Shown piece by piece: positions 1 through 9,894 of a DNA stretch of 64,000 nt. Origin of the DNA: SZUA-36 sp963727635 (lineage in GTDB: Bacteria > Pseudomonadota > Gammaproteobacteria > Xanthomonadales > SZUA-36); contig CAVSHP010000017.1 in the NCBI GenBank assembly GCA_963727635.1, positions 310,001 to 374,000 on the forward strand, written 5' to 3'. Below the pieces are notes generated by a model. It was not told where the DNA came from, made no database searches, and worked only from the letters and a program-made list of their open reading frames with translations. Within the stretch, counting starts at the first letter, position 1, and each line of letters begins with the position of its first letter. Made by a program: the position numbers and the translations under genes.

Positions 1-413
1 GCGCATACCCGGCAGCAGGCGCCAGGTCAGTTCACAAACAGCGGTCATCATGACCTGGATGAAATCGGCATGTTCCTGCCAGTCGGGAACATGAAAACTT
101 CCGGGCAGGCCATAACCTGCATTGTTTACAAGGTATTCAATGTCGATATCTTCCTGTGTGAGACGCTCGACAATGGCCTCGCATGCATCTTTTTGCGACA
201 GGTCCGCGGTAATAATCAGGCTGCGGGTGGCAAATGAATTTTAGCAATTCATCCGCCACGGCCTGGAGTTTATCTGCACGCCGCGCCACCAGCACCAGTT
301 GGTAACCTTTTGCCGCCAGTTGCCGGCAGAATTCGGCGCCGATTCCGGCCGATGCACCGGTTACCAGTGCCCATGGTTTCTGATTGAACTTCAGCCGTGT
401 TTTCCTGAGTCAT
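1..413 (-). CDS. Short-chain dehydrogenase/reductase, partial and frameshifted
   Basis: N-terminal part of a short-chain dehydrogenase/reductase (NAD(P)-dependent oxidoreductase, substrate unknown); the gene runs off the left edge. The Rossmann glycine motif TGASAGIG is readable near 335-365 and the family NNAG motif near 115-130, but in different frames. The ATG at 413 opens a frame that must change near 370, and another change is needed near 240 beside an AATTTTAGCAATT stretch. Sequence conservation continues on both sides of each change, so I treat these as one-base assembly errors. A truncated pseudogene is possible but less likely given how many neighbours show the same defect. Confidence 0.7.
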
Positions 414-527
414 TTATATTGACCTGTGTCATATGAATTGCCGATCATGCTACTACACTTTGAATTCGATGGATTTAGCTTCAAGCCATGTTATTTGAAA
501 TGACAGTGAAACACGGAGGCTAGTGAT

Positions 528-1112
528 ATGACACGTCTCGCATTGGGTGTATTGATCTGGAGCGTGGTTCATTTTATTCTCCGCAGTCGCTCCGGATTTG
601 AAGAAAACCTTGATTGACCGTTTTGGTGAAAACCCGTACAAGGGTGTATTTGCCCTGTTGATGATTGTTTCCATCTACCTGATCATCTCGGGCTGGAGTT
701 CCATGACACCTACGGAACCCGATGTGCTGAACGCAATTTACACGGCGCCCGAATGGGGCGGGCATGCGGCGGCGTGTGCTGGTCCTGATTGGTTTTATCC
801 TGTTCCTTGCACCCTATCCACCCAATAACTTCAAACGAATGTTGCGTCACCCACAACTGATCGGATTTGCCTGTTGGGGTGTGGGTCATTTGCTGGCCGT
901 TGGGACAGCCAGGTCGCATGGTGTTGTTTGGTGGCCTGGCGGTCTGGGCGCTCATCGAGATTTTTTTGATCAACAATCGGGATGGCGAATGGGTCAAACC
1001 CGGCAGGGCGCCGGTAAAAAACGACATGGGTATGGTGTTGTTCGCGGTGCTCGTTTACCTGGCTTTCCTGTTCACCCACCACCTGCTGTTTGGCGGCACG
1101 AACCTGATCTGA
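528..1112 (+). CDS. NnrU-family membrane protein, frameshifted
   Basis: Probable NnrU-family integral membrane protein. NnrU proteins are linked to nitrite/nitric oxide metabolism in some bacteria and are distantly related to isoprenylcysteine methyltransferases; the biochemical role is not settled. The ATG at 528 follows a good ribosome site (GGAGG). Reading across frames gives the typical segments: a first membrane helix (LALGVLIWSVVHF), a PYKGVFALL segment, RHPQLIGFACWGVGHLLA, then LFGGLAVWALIEI and a C-terminal helix ending at 1112. At least three frame changes are needed, near 580, 770 and 900. All parts of the family are present in order, which favours sequencing indels over decay. Confidence 0.7.
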
Positions 1113-1388
1113 AGCCGCGCTTGCATTCGAATACGTTCTCATCGGGGCGTGATTCAGCAGTGGCCACCGTGTCAATCCGGTTGCTATGCATGGCCGGCGG
1201 TTGATGATGAACATTTCAGGGCAGTTTTCCAGGTGAATTTTTTTGAAGCAAAAAAAATTGACCTGCATCATTTGTTTTTCATTTCCGTGTACTGCATCAT
1301 CGCCTTCGGTTTTGGACTTGCGGCAGAAGTGGCGTGTAGGTATGCTTTCGCGCCGAAGCGCAGCTCAATTACAACAGGATAATAATGA

Positions 1389-2144
1389 ATGAGAAAAATA
1401 CTGGTTGCAGGAAACTGGAAAATGCATGGGTCCAAGACCATGGTGCGTTCCCTGCTTGACGGTATTGCTGGCCGGCAGTTCCGCCGATGGCAAAGCCGAC
1501 CTGGCCGTGTTTCCGCCGTTTCGCATACCTGTCGCTGACCGAGTCCATATTGTCCGGCAGCCATATCCAGTGGGGCGGGCAGACCCTGAATCCCGAATGC
1601 GCAAGGGGCCCACACCGGTGAAACCAGTGGTGGCATGCTGACAGATATGGGTTGCCGCTATGTGCTGGTCGGTCATTCGGAACGGCGCTCGATTTATGCG
1701 AGAGTGATGACGATGTTGCGCTGCGATTCAAAGCCGCACTGGATGCCGGACTTGCAGCCGGTGCTGTGTGTCGGTGAAACACTCGAGGAACGCGAGAGCG
1801 GCCAGACCGAGGCCGTGGTCGCACGCCAACTGGACGCGGTTATCAGGCATGTTGGTATCGAGGCTTTCAACCATGCCATCATTGCCTACGAACCGGTTTG
1901 GGCGATCGGAACCGGATTGACCGCGACTCCGGAACAGGCACAGTCCGTACATGCATTTATACGTGACAAAATGACGGCTCTCAATGTTATAATAGCCGAT
2001 CAACTACGAATCCTATACGGCGGCAGTGTGAAAGGTTCCAATGCCGCCGAATTGTTTGCCCAGAGTGATATCGATGGCGGACTTGTTGGAGGGGCTTCGT
2101 TGACAGCGGAAGACTTCCTCGCAATTTATAGCGCCGTTGCTTAA
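1389..2144 (+). CDS. tpiA: Triosephosphate isomerase, frameshifted
   Basis: Triosephosphate isomerase interconverts dihydroxyacetone phosphate and glyceraldehyde 3-phosphate in glycolysis and gluconeogenesis. Starting at ATG 1389, the N-terminal substrate motif AGNWKMHGS, the WGGQTLNP segment, the catalytic histidine in VGHSERRS, the catalytic glutamate in AYEPVWAIGTG and the phosphate-binding YGGSVKG are all present in the right order. They lie in several frames, with changes near 1475, 1520, 1615, 1700 and 1745. The last 130 or so codons to the stop at 2144 are uninterrupted. An essential enzyme with every motif kept argues for assembly errors. The tpiA-secG-tRNA-Leu order is common in gammaproteobacteria. 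Confidence 0.9.
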
Positions 2145-2170
2145 AGGGTGCTCAAAGAGCGGAATAAAAT

Positions 2171-2661
2171 ATGCAGGTTTTAAACATTTTTCACGTTCTT
2201 ATCGCGATTGCGATGATCGCTTTTATTTTGATACAAAAAGGTGCCGGCGCGACTGCCGGTGCCGCATTTGGTAGTGGCGCTTCAGGTACCGTTTTCGGAG
2301 CCCGTGGCGCGGGCAATTTTTTGTCGCGTTCCACCTGGGTACTGGCAACGCTGTTTTGCCTGATCAGCCTGACCATGGCGGTGATGGCTTCACGCGTGAG
2401 CACTGTGCACCTGAGACCGATCTTGGTGTGGTCGCGACAACCCCGGCGATCGAAGAGAGCAACCACTCAGGCCGCGCCGGATTTACCCAGTAGCAATAAA
2501 GTCTGCCGATCCTTCAGATGTACCCTCGATGGATGCCGTGATCGCGCAACCTGAGACAGATGCTCAAAGCCGGTGATTTGCCGGCAGTTGAAGCGGACGC
2601 TGAGTCAGTACCAGCAGGTGAAGGTGCTGATAAAGATACCATCCGGCGACGATGGGACCTG
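2171..2661 (+). CDS. secG: Preprotein translocase subunit SecG, tail frameshifted
   Basis: SecG is the small auxiliary subunit of the SecYEG channel that exports proteins through the inner membrane. The first 75 or so residues are clean: helix one (IFHVLIAIAMIAFILIQKG), the conserved glycine-rich loop GAGATAGAAFGSGASGTVFG, RGAGNFLSRST, and helix two. The acidic, proline/alanine-rich C-terminal tail is typical of this family but is broken by at least three frame changes (about 2425, 2510 and 2570), so the exact stop near 2661 is uncertain. It lies 26 bp after tpiA and just before a tRNA-Leu, the usual arrangement. Confidence 0.85.
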
Positions 2662-2678
2662 AGGTAAAGAAAAGAATA

Positions 2679-2763
2679 GCCCAAGTGGTGGAATTGGTAG
2701 ACACGCTATCTTGAGGGGGTAGTGACGTAAGTCGTGCCGGTTCGAGTCCGGCCTTGGGCACCA
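2679..2763 (+). tRNA. tRNA-Leu (anticodon GAG)
   Basis: An 85-nt class II tRNA including encoded CCA. The acceptor arm GCCCAAG pairs with CTTGGGC, the D-loop GGTGGAATTGGTAGACACG is the leucine type, and the anticodon stem CTATC/GGTAG holds the loop TTGAGGG, giving anticodon GAG. The T arm GCCGGTTCGAGTCCGGC is perfect. A variable arm is present between anticodon and T arms. It sits between secG and nuoA. Confidence 0.97.
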
Positions 2764-2811
2764 TTTTAAATGGATGGTAAATGCCGTCCGACTGTGAATT
2801 GAGACTGGAGT

Positions 2812-3168
2812 ATGCTTGCACAATACCTGCCAATTCTGATTTTTCTCTGTGTTTCCACAATTATTGGTCTTGCACTGGTAATTCTTGGAGGCTTGCTTGG
2901 GCCGAGAAGACCCGACAGTGAAAAACTATCTCCATACGAATGCGGCTTTGAAGCCTTTGAAGACAGCCGCACAAAATTTGATGTCCGTTACTATCTTGTA
3001 GCCATCCTGTTCATTATTTTCGACCTTGAAATTACATTCTTCCTGCCCTGGGCGCTGGCCCTGGAAAAGTTGGGAATGTTTGGCGTTGCGGCCATGTTTG
3101 TATTCGTAGTCGAATTGGTCATCGGCTACTTTGTGATCTGGAAAAGAGGCGCGTTGGAATGGGAATGA
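2812..3168 (+). CDS. nuoA: NADH-quinone oxidoreductase subunit A
   Basis: Small membrane subunit of respiratory complex I at the junction of the peripheral and membrane arms. The 118-residue protein has three hydrophobic helices, and the conserved acidic loop between helices one and two is visible (PYECGFEAFEDSRTKFDVRYY), including the cysteine and DVRYY used in quinone-site coupling. The second helix continues ILFIIFDLEITFFLPWA, which is highly typical. It is the first gene of the nuo operon, 48 bp after tRNA-Leu, and overlaps nuoB by 10 bp. Confidence 0.97.
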   Translation: MLAQYLPILIFLCVSTIIGLALVILGGLLGPRRPDSEKLSPYECGFEAFEDSRTKFDVRYYLVAILFIIFDLEITFFLPWALALEKLGMFGVAAMFVFVVELVIGYFVIWKRGALEWE

Positions 3169-3710
3169 TGGACATTATGTACCCGGGCAGAGGTACGGAG
3201 CTCGGTGAAGTCGACGACATCCTGAGACCGAATGCAGACAGCAATCCGCTGCTCGCCCGCGGTGTGGTCACAACCTCGCTTGACGCCCTCATTAACTGGG
3301 CACGAACCGGTTCAATGTGGCCGGTTACTTTCGGTCTCGCCTGTTGTGCGGTTGAAATGATGCAGGCTGGCGCAGCGCGTTATGACCTCGACCGTTTCGG
3401 GGTCATATTCCGTCCAAGTCCACGCCAGTCGGATGTCATGATCGTCGCTGGAACGCTGGTCAACAAAATGGCGCCGGCAATGCGCAAAATTTATGACCAG
3501 ATGGCTGAGCCCAGATGGGTCATTTCCATGGGTTCCTGCGCCAATGGCGGCGGCTATTACCATTATTCCTATGCGGTCACGCGCGGTTGCGACCGCATCG
3601 TGCCGGTAGATATCTATGTCCCGGGTTGTCCGCCGACGGCGGAAGCCCTGATTTACGGCATTTTGCAATTGCAAAAGAAAGTTCGCCGTACCGATACGAT
3701 TGCCAGGTGA
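3159..3710 (+). CDS. nuoB: NADH-quinone oxidoreductase subunit B
   Basis: Carries the terminal iron-sulfur cluster N2 of complex I, which passes electrons to ubiquinone. The cluster ligands are visible: adjacent cysteines in TFGLACCAVEMM, a further cysteine in SMGSCANGGGYY, and one in VPGCPPTAEAL. Length (183 residues) is about normal. The start is placed at ATG 3159 overlapping nuoA; an ATG at 3165 or 3168 would give nearly the same protein. Confidence 0.97.
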   Translation: MGMMDIMYPGRGTELGEVDDILRPNADSNPLLARGVVTTSLDALINWARTGSMWPVTFGLACCAVEMMQAGAARYDLDRFGVIFRPSPRQSDVMIVAGTLVNKMAPAMRKIYDQMAEPRWVISMGSCANGGGYYHYSYAVTRGCDRIVPVDIYVPGCPPTAEALIYGILQLQKKVRRTDTIAR

Positions 3711-3711
3711 C

Positions 3712-4464
3712 ATGATGATTGACATGTCCAAAAGTCTGTCCGATGAGCTCGTTGCCTGTTTCGGTGAACTGATCACTGTAAGCGAATCGGTTTCCGGTAT
3801 GGTTACCATCCAGGTTCCGGTTAAACAGTGGTTGGAGACCGCCCAGACCCTGCGCGACGATCCACGTTTCTCATTCGGCCAGCTAAGTGATTTATGCGGT
3901 GTTGACTACCTTGGATTCGGCCAGGTGGAGTGGGAAACGACTGACGCAACACACGATGGATTCAGCCGCGGTGTTGAAGGTCTTGGTGCCGGTCGTTTTG
4001 ACTGGAAACACCGTCCCGAATCCACCGATGTTGAGCAACGCTTCGCCGTGGTTGCGCATCTGCTCTCAACAACCCACAACATGCGTTTGCGGATGAAGAC
4101 TTTTGCGGCGGATGAAGGACTTCCCATCGTGCCGTCACTGGTTGAGATCTGGAACTCCGCCAACTGGTATGAGCGTGAGACTTTCGACCTGTTCGGCATC
4201 ATTTTCGAAGGGCATCCGGATTTGCGCAGGATATTGACGGATTATGGCTTTACCGGTCATCCGTTCCGCAAGGATTTTCCATTAATTGGCAACGTCACAG
4301 TTCGATATGACGAGGAGAAGGGCCGCGTGGTCTATGAACCGGTAGAAATCGAACCCCGTATCCTGGTTCCTCGTGTCATACGTGTTGATTCACGATACAA
4401 AGCAGATGATATCGATAAGGCGGCCGATGCAGCAGCTGACTCTTCGGCGTCCGGGACTGAATGA
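3712..4464 (+). CDS. nuoC: NADH-quinone oxidoreductase subunit C
   Basis: Peripheral-arm subunit of complex I (30-kDa homologue) that scaffolds the quinone module. The conserved signature is present: FAVVAHLLSTTHNMRLRMK, then the WYERETFDLFGIIFEGHPDLRRIL block and DYGFTGHPFRKDFPL. I chose ATG 3712, one base after the nuoB stop; an in-frame TTG at 3700 is also possible. The protein has an acidic/alanine C-terminal extension. nuoC is separate from nuoD, unlike the fused nuoCD of E. coli. Confidence 0.95.
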   Translation: MMIDMSKSLSDELVACFGELITVSESVSGMVTIQVPVKQWLETAQTLRDDPRFSFGQLSDLCGVDYLGFGQVEWETTDATHDGFSRGVEGLGAGRFDWKHRPESTDVEQRFAVVAHLLSTTHNMRLRMKTFAADEGLPIVPSLVEIWNSANWYERETFDLFGIIFEGHPDLRRILTDYGFTGHPFRKDFPLIGNVTVRYDEEKGRVVYEPVEIEPRILVPRVIRVDSRYKADDIDKAADAAADSSASGTE

Positions 4465-5720
4465 AAATGGCTGAAATTCGCAACTACACGATGAATTTCG
4501 GGCCGCAACATCCGTCGGCCCATGGTGTTCTCAGGCTGGTCCTGGAACTGGATGGCGAAACCGTTGTGCGGGCGGATCCGCATATTGGTTTATTGCACCG
4601 GGGCACAGAAAAACTGATTGAAAGCAAACCGTATAACCAGTCCATCGGTTACATGGACCGCTTGGATTATATGTCCATGATGTGCAATGAACATGCATAC
4701 GTGCGTGCCATTGAGCAATTGCTCGGTATTGAACCGCCAATGCGTGCCCAGTACATACGTACCATGTTTGACGAGATTACGCGTATCGGCAACCACGCGT
4801 TGTGGATTGGTTCGAGTGGTATTGACCTGGGTGCAATGACGGTATTTTTGTATGCATTCCGCGAACGTGAAATGACCCTCGATATGTACGAGGCGGTAAG
4901 CGGTGCGCGCATGCATGCAAATTACTACCGGCCAGGCGGCGTGTATCGCGACCTGCCCGACACCTTACCGATGTACAAAGAGACAACCTGGACAAAGGGT
5001 AAAAAACTCAAGGAAAGAAATGAGTGGCGCCAGGGTTCATTACTGGATTTCATCGAGGCGTTTGCAAAAGATTTTCCGTCCAAGGTGGACGAGTATGAAA
5101 CCCTGCTGACCGATAACCGTATCTGGAAACAACGGACCGTGGGCATCGGTGTGATATCACCCGAGCGGGCGCAGCAACTGGGTTGCACCGGCCCCATGTT
5201 ACGCGGTTCCGGTGTGGAATGGGATTTGCGCAAAAAACAACCCTACGCGATGTACCACGAAATGGATTTTGACATTCCGGTGGGCATCAATGGCGATTGT
5301 TATGACCGGTACCTTGTCCGTGTTGAGGAAATGCGCCAGTCAGCCCGCATCATATTGCAGTGTGTCGATTGGCTGCGTGCCAACCCGGGCCACGTGATGC
5401 TGAAAAACTACAAGGTAATACCACCGACCCGTGAAGAGATGAAAGATGACATGGAAGCGTTGATCCATCATTTCAAACTGTTTACGGAAGGTTACTGTGT
5501 ACCGAAGGGCGAGACCTACGCGGCCATTGAGGCACCCAAGGGCGAGTTTGGCTGCTACCTGGTCTCTGACGGCGCCAACAAACCGTTTCGTGCGCATTTG
5601 AGGGCGCCGGGTTTTGTCCATCTCTCCGCCATGGACGAAATGGTGAAGGGGCATATGCTCGGCGACGTAGTGGCTCTGATGGGTACTATGGATATCGTAT
5701 TTGGTGAGGTAGACCGCTGA
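4461..5720 (+). CDS. nuoD: NADH-quinone oxidoreductase subunit D
   Basis: The 49-kDa-type subunit of complex I, related to [NiFe] hydrogenase large subunits; it forms the quinone pocket together with NuoB. The N-terminal FGPQHPSAHGVLRLVLELDGE block, with the histidine that contacts ubiquinone, is present, as are HIGLLHRGTEKL, RIGNHALWIGSSGIDLGA and the C-terminal GDVVALMGTMDIVFGEVDR. The last segment is the family hallmark in which the hydrogenase metal cysteines are replaced. At 419 residues it is full length. It starts in an ATGA overlap with nuoC and ends one base into nuoE. Confidence 0.97.
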   Translation: MKMAEIRNYTMNFGPQHPSAHGVLRLVLELDGETVVRADPHIGLLHRGTEKLIESKPYNQSIGYMDRLDYMSMMCNEHAYVRAIEQLLGIEPPMRAQYIRTMFDEITRIGNHALWIGSSGIDLGAMTVFLYAFREREMTLDMYEAVSGARMHANYYRPGGVYRDLPDTLPMYKETTWTKGKKLKERNEWRQGSLLDFIEAFAKDFPSKVDEYETLLTDNRIWKQRTVGIGVISPERAQQLGCTGPMLRGSGVEWDLRKKQPYAMYHEMDFDIPVGINGDCYDRYLVRVEEMRQSARIILQCVDWLRANPGHVMLKNYKVIPPTREEMKDDMEALIHHFKLFTEGYCVPKGETYAAIEAPKGEFGCYLVSDGANKPFRAHLRAPGFVHLSAMDEMVKGHMLGDVVALMGTMDIVFGEVDR

Positions 5721-6235
5721 TGAGTCACAAGGCTGAACACATTGCCGGCAAAAAAGTCCTGCTTAATGAGGGCACCCGGGCAAGCATTGATCATTGGGTG
5801 GCTAAGTTTCCGCCGGAACACAAGCGCTCCGCGCTGATCCAGGCACTGATCGCTGCGCAGAAGCAGAACGGTGGTTGGGTTAGCAAGGATATGATCGAAG
5901 CGGTGGCGGATTATCTTGAACTGCCACCGGTATGGGCCTTTGAAATCGCCAGTTTCTATTCGATGATCGATCAGAAGCCGGTTGGAAGGCACAAGGTCAA
6001 TATATGCACCAACATTTCGTGCTGGCTCAATGGCGCCGAGGATCTCGTCAGCCACGTAGAAAAGAAGCTGGGCATCAAGCTGGGTGAAACCACTGCGGAT
6101 GACCGGATCACGCTGGTGGTTGAGGAAGAGTGTCTCGCCGCATGTTGCGGTGCGCCCATGATGGTGGTTGACGGGCATTATCACGAAAATCTCGATACCG
6201 ACAAGGTCGATAAAATCCTGGAAGGGTTAGACTAA
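5720..6235 (+). CDS. nuoE: NADH-quinone oxidoreductase subunit E
   Basis: Thioredoxin-fold subunit of the NADH dehydrogenase module, carrying the [2Fe-2S] cluster N1a. The four ligands fit the CTNISC pair and the EECLAACCGAP pair in a 171-residue protein. The upstream helical part (RSALIQALIAAQKQNGGWV) matches the family. Start and stop overlap its neighbours by one base each (TGATG/TAATG type), indicating coupled translation. Confidence 0.97.
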   Translation: MSHKAEHIAGKKVLLNEGTRASIDHWVAKFPPEHKRSALIQALIAAQKQNGGWVSKDMIEAVADYLELPPVWAFEIASFYSMIDQKPVGRHKVNICTNISCWLNGAEDLVSHVEKKLGIKLGETTADDRITLVVEEECLAACCGAPMMVVDGHYHENLDTDKVDKILEGLD

Positions 6236-7530
6236 TGCAAGAGCACAACGTTGTTTTTACTACGCTGGATGCTGAACAGCCATGGTCAATGGAGACCTAC
6301 CTGGCTATCGACGGATACAAGGCCTGGAAAAAGATTCTGGCCGAGAAAACCGACCAGGGTGCCATTATTGATAACGTCAAGGCTTCCGCTCTGCGCGGAC
6401 GCGGTGGCGCAGGTTTTCCGACCGGTTTGAAATGGAGCTTTATGCCACGCTCCGCCCCTGGGCAAAAATATATCCTGTGTAATTCCGATGAATCCGAACC
6501 TGGCACCTGTCATGACCGGGACATTCTCAGGTATAACCCGCATGCCGTCATAGAGGGTATGGCCATCGCCGGATACGCGATGGGCGCGACCGTTGGCTAC
6601 AACTATCTGCGTGGCGAGTTCCACCACGAACCGTTTGAACGGTTCGAAGCTGCCCTGAAAGAAGCCTATGCAGCCGGTCTGCTCGGCAAAAATGTGATGG
6701 GCAGTGGCATCGACATGGACATCCATACTGCGCTGGGCGCAGGCGCCTATATCTGCGGTGAAGAAACCGCGCTGATGGAATCTCTGGAGGGCAAGAAAGG
6801 CCAGCCAAGGTTCAAGCCGCCTTTCCCGGCCAATTTTGGTCTCTATGGCAAACCCAGCACGATCAATAATACGGAGTCACTGGCATCGATTCCGCACATC
6901 ATGCGCAACGGCGGAGACTGGTTCCTGAAAATCGGCAAACCCAACAATGGTGGTCCCAAGGTGTTTTCCGTTTCCGGTCATGTAAACAAACCCGGCAATT
7001 TCGAAGTTCCGCTGGGCACCCCTTTCAGTAAATTGCTGGAAATGGCCGGTGGTGTGCGTAACGGTCATAAGCTCAAGGGCGTGATACCGGGTGGCTCGTC
7101 CATGCCGGTACTGCCGGCTGACATCATGATGGATATCACCATGGATTTTGACGCACTGTCGAAGGCCGGTTCAGGCCTGGGTTCCGGTGCGGTCATCGTC
7201 ATGGACGAAACCACCGATATGGTCAAAGCCTGTACGCGCATTTCCCGCTTCTATCACATGGAGTCCTGTGGCCAGTGCACGCCCTGCCGTGAAGGTACCG
7301 GCTGGATGCACCGGGTCCTGCAAAGAATTGTGGATGGTAAAGGCGAAGTGAAAGACCTCGAATTGTTGCGTTCGGCCGCGGGCCAGATCGAAGGGCACAC
7401 CATCTGCGCCTTTGGTGAAGCTGCCGCCTGGCCGGTGCAGGGATTCCTGCGGCAATTCTGGCCTGAATTTGAATACTACGTGGAGCATGGACACTCCATA
7501 GTCGATGATCAAAAGGGGAAAGCTGCATGA
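6235..7530 (+). CDS. nuoF: NADH-quinone oxidoreductase subunit F
   Basis: NADH-binding subunit of complex I: it oxidises NADH, holds FMN and the [4Fe-4S] cluster N3. Visible motifs are the flavin-site LRGRGGAGFPTGLKW, the NADH-binding GAGAYICGEETALMESLEG, and the cluster ligands SCGQCTPCREGTGW with a distal cysteine in GHTICAFGEAAAWP. The 431-residue length is normal. It follows nuoE with a one-base overlap and overlaps nuoG by four bases. Confidence 0.97.
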   Translation: MQEHNVVFTTLDAEQPWSMETYLAIDGYKAWKKILAEKTDQGAIIDNVKASALRGRGGAGFPTGLKWSFMPRSAPGQKYILCNSDESEPGTCHDRDILRYNPHAVIEGMAIAGYAMGATVGYNYLRGEFHHEPFERFEAALKEAYAAGLLGKNVMGSGIDMDIHTALGAGAYICGEETALMESLEGKKGQPRFKPPFPANFGLYGKPSTINNTESLASIPHIMRNGGDWFLKIGKPNNGGPKVFSVSGHVNKPGNFEVPLGTPFSKLLEMAGGVRNGHKLKGVIPGGSSMPVLPADIMMDITMDFDALSKAGSGLGSGAVIVMDETTDMVKACTRISRFYHMESCGQCTPCREGTGWMHRVLQRIVDGKGEVKDLELLRSAAGQIEGHTICAFGEAAAWPVQGFLRQFWPEFEYYVEHGHSIVDDQKGKAA

Positions 7531-9894
7531 GCACGCAGCCTGAAGCAGTGGTAGAAATGGTCAACATCGAAATTGATGGCCGGGCCTTGCAAGCACCTAA
7601 GAACTCGATGATTATCGAGGCCACGGACAAAGCCGGAATCAGCATTCCGCGTTTTTGCTATCACAGCAAACTGAGTATCGCGGCCAACTGCCGTATGTGT
7701 CTGGTGGATGTCGAGAAATCGCCCAAACCGATGCCGGCCTGCGCCACGCCGGTTATGGAGGGTATGAAAGTCTATACCCAGTCGCGCCGTGCGATTGATG
7801 CGCAGCATGGTGTGATGGAGTTCCTGTTGATCAATCACCCGCTGGATTGCCCGATCTGCGACCAGGGTGGTGAATGCGAATTGCAGGATCTGGCAATGGG
7901 TTATGGCCGTTCTGTCTTCCCGCTTCACCGAACGTAAACGGGTGGTCAAGGACCACGATATCGGGCCATTGGTGCAAACCGACCTGACCCGCTGTATCCA
8001 GTGTACGCGCTGTGTGCGTTTCCTCGATGAAATCGCCGGCACCTATGAATTGGGCATGTTTGGTCGTGGTGACCGTGCCGAGATCGGCACCAGCCTTTCC
8101 CAGGGTATTGATTCCGAATTATCCGGCAACGTGATCGACCTGTGCCCGGTGGGTGCGCTGACCAATAAACCATTCCGATTTTCAGCACGCGCCTGGGAAC
8201 TGATGGCCAGGCCATCATTGGCCGTGCACGACGGTGTGGGCTCAAATCTCTGGTACCACACACGCCGCGGCAAGGTCCTGCGCGCAGTGCCCAGGGAAAG
8301 CGAGTCAAACAACGAAACCTGGCTGTCGGATCGTGACCGCTATTCACATTTCGGTCTCGGTGCTGATGACAGGGTTCTCGAACCCATGATCAAGAACAAC
8401 GGTCAATGGCAGAAGGTTACCTGGGATGAAGGCATTCGCGCTGTCGCCAAAACGCTGCGCAGATCGGTCACCGCTCATGGCGGGGCGAATCTCGGTGTGC
8501 TGATGTCGGCAAATGCATCGACGGAAGAACATTTTCTCGTGCAGCGCCTGGCAAATGGGCTTGACTGCCCGAATGTGGACTACCGCCTGAGGGAACAGGA
8601 TTTCAGTGATGACGTCGCCCGCGGACAGGCGGCTTCCTTCCAGACACCGATGGCTGCGATTGACGGGGCAAAAACGATCCTGTTGATCGGCAGCAATATC
8701 CGTCAGGAAGCGCCGATCCTCGGACAACGCGTTCGCAAGGCCTGGCGCAAAGGCGCAAAGATAGCCGCATTGAATCCGGTGGACTGGAATTTCCATTTCG
8801 AACTGGCCGACAAATTGATTACTGCACCGCAGCACATGGTCGCAGAATTGGCAAAGCTTGCATTAGCGGTTGCCAGGGAAACCGGTAAAGAGATTCCTGC
8901 AAACCTCAAGTCTGCGGTTTCGGATCAGCAGGCAGGGTCCACGCACGCAGCGATCGCCGGGATGTTGAAGGCTGATGGTCACGCAATGCTGATTCTCGGA
9001 CAGGCCGCCCTGGCGCATGAGCAGGCTGCATGGCTGCGTCAATTATCGGCCTGGATCGCCGGCGCAACCGGTGCAGATCTCAATATGGTCGCGTTTGGCG
9101 GCAACTCCACGGGCGCCGCGATGGTCGCGAACGGGTCTGAAAAGACAAACGGCCTCAATGCCCGCGAAATGCTGACCTCGGCGCGCAAGAGTTACCTGTT
9201 GTGGGACATCGAACCGGAATTCGACCTCGCCAACCCGGCGTTGGCGATGCAGGCGCTGTCATCAGCGGAGAGCGTCATCGCCGTTTCTGCTTTCGCCAAT
9301 GAAAGTTTGAAATCGGTTGCCGATGTGATACTGCCCCTGGCGCCGTTAGCGGAATCCGAAGGTCTGTTTTATACCCTCGATGGTCAGTCTATTGTCGTAG
9401 AGACTGCAGCCAGTTTGTCCGGTCAGGCCAGGCCGGGCTGGAAAATTCTGCGTCGCCTGGGTGCACAACTCGAACTGGATGGCTTTTCCCAGGTGGACAT
9501 CGCTGCTGTACGCGAAGAAACGCTTGCCGGAATCGCACGGCAGGAAGGGTCAGAGACAGCGTTGGAATTGGCGGCACCAAAACCTGGTGATGTTTTCCAC
9601 CGGGTGGGTGATGTGGCGATGTATGCCATTGATGCCTTGTGCCGGCGTTCGAAATACCTGCAGCAGACAGTACATGCGGAAACCGCTTTCGTTGGGCTGA
9701 ACCCCGACGATGCCGGCCGCAGCGGTCTCGCCGCTGGTCACAAGGTCAAGGTCAGCCAGGGCAACGCGTCGGTCATACTTGGGGTACGTATTTGCAAGGA
9801 ATTGCCGGCAGGTGCCGTTTGGGTGAAAAGTGCAACCGTTGCCAGCACCGGGCTCGGTGACAGCTTCGGTCCCGTTAGCGTGGAGGCAGCCTGA
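7527..9894 (+). CDS. nuoG: NADH-quinone oxidoreductase subunit G, one frameshift
   Basis: Largest peripheral subunit of complex I, relaying electrons through several iron-sulfur clusters. The N-terminal ferredoxin domain is complete (CYHSKLSIAANCRMCLVDVE, then CATPV), followed by the HPLDCPICDQGGECELQDL histidine/cysteine cluster site and the CIQCTRCVRF and DLCPVGALT ligands. The rest is the molybdopterin-oxidoreductase-like domain without an obvious cofactor role. The frame changes once between about 7905 and 7925 (after DLAMGYGRSV, resuming at SRFTERKRVV), with no loss of conserved sequence; this looks like a one-base assembly error. The repaired protein would be about 788 residues. Confidence 0.93.

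Noticed and set aside
1149..1382. Possible small gene between the NnrU-type gene and tpiA
   Set aside because: No ribosome site, no recognisable features, and the region is prone to frame errors; a TTGACC box at 1258 lacks a matching -10.
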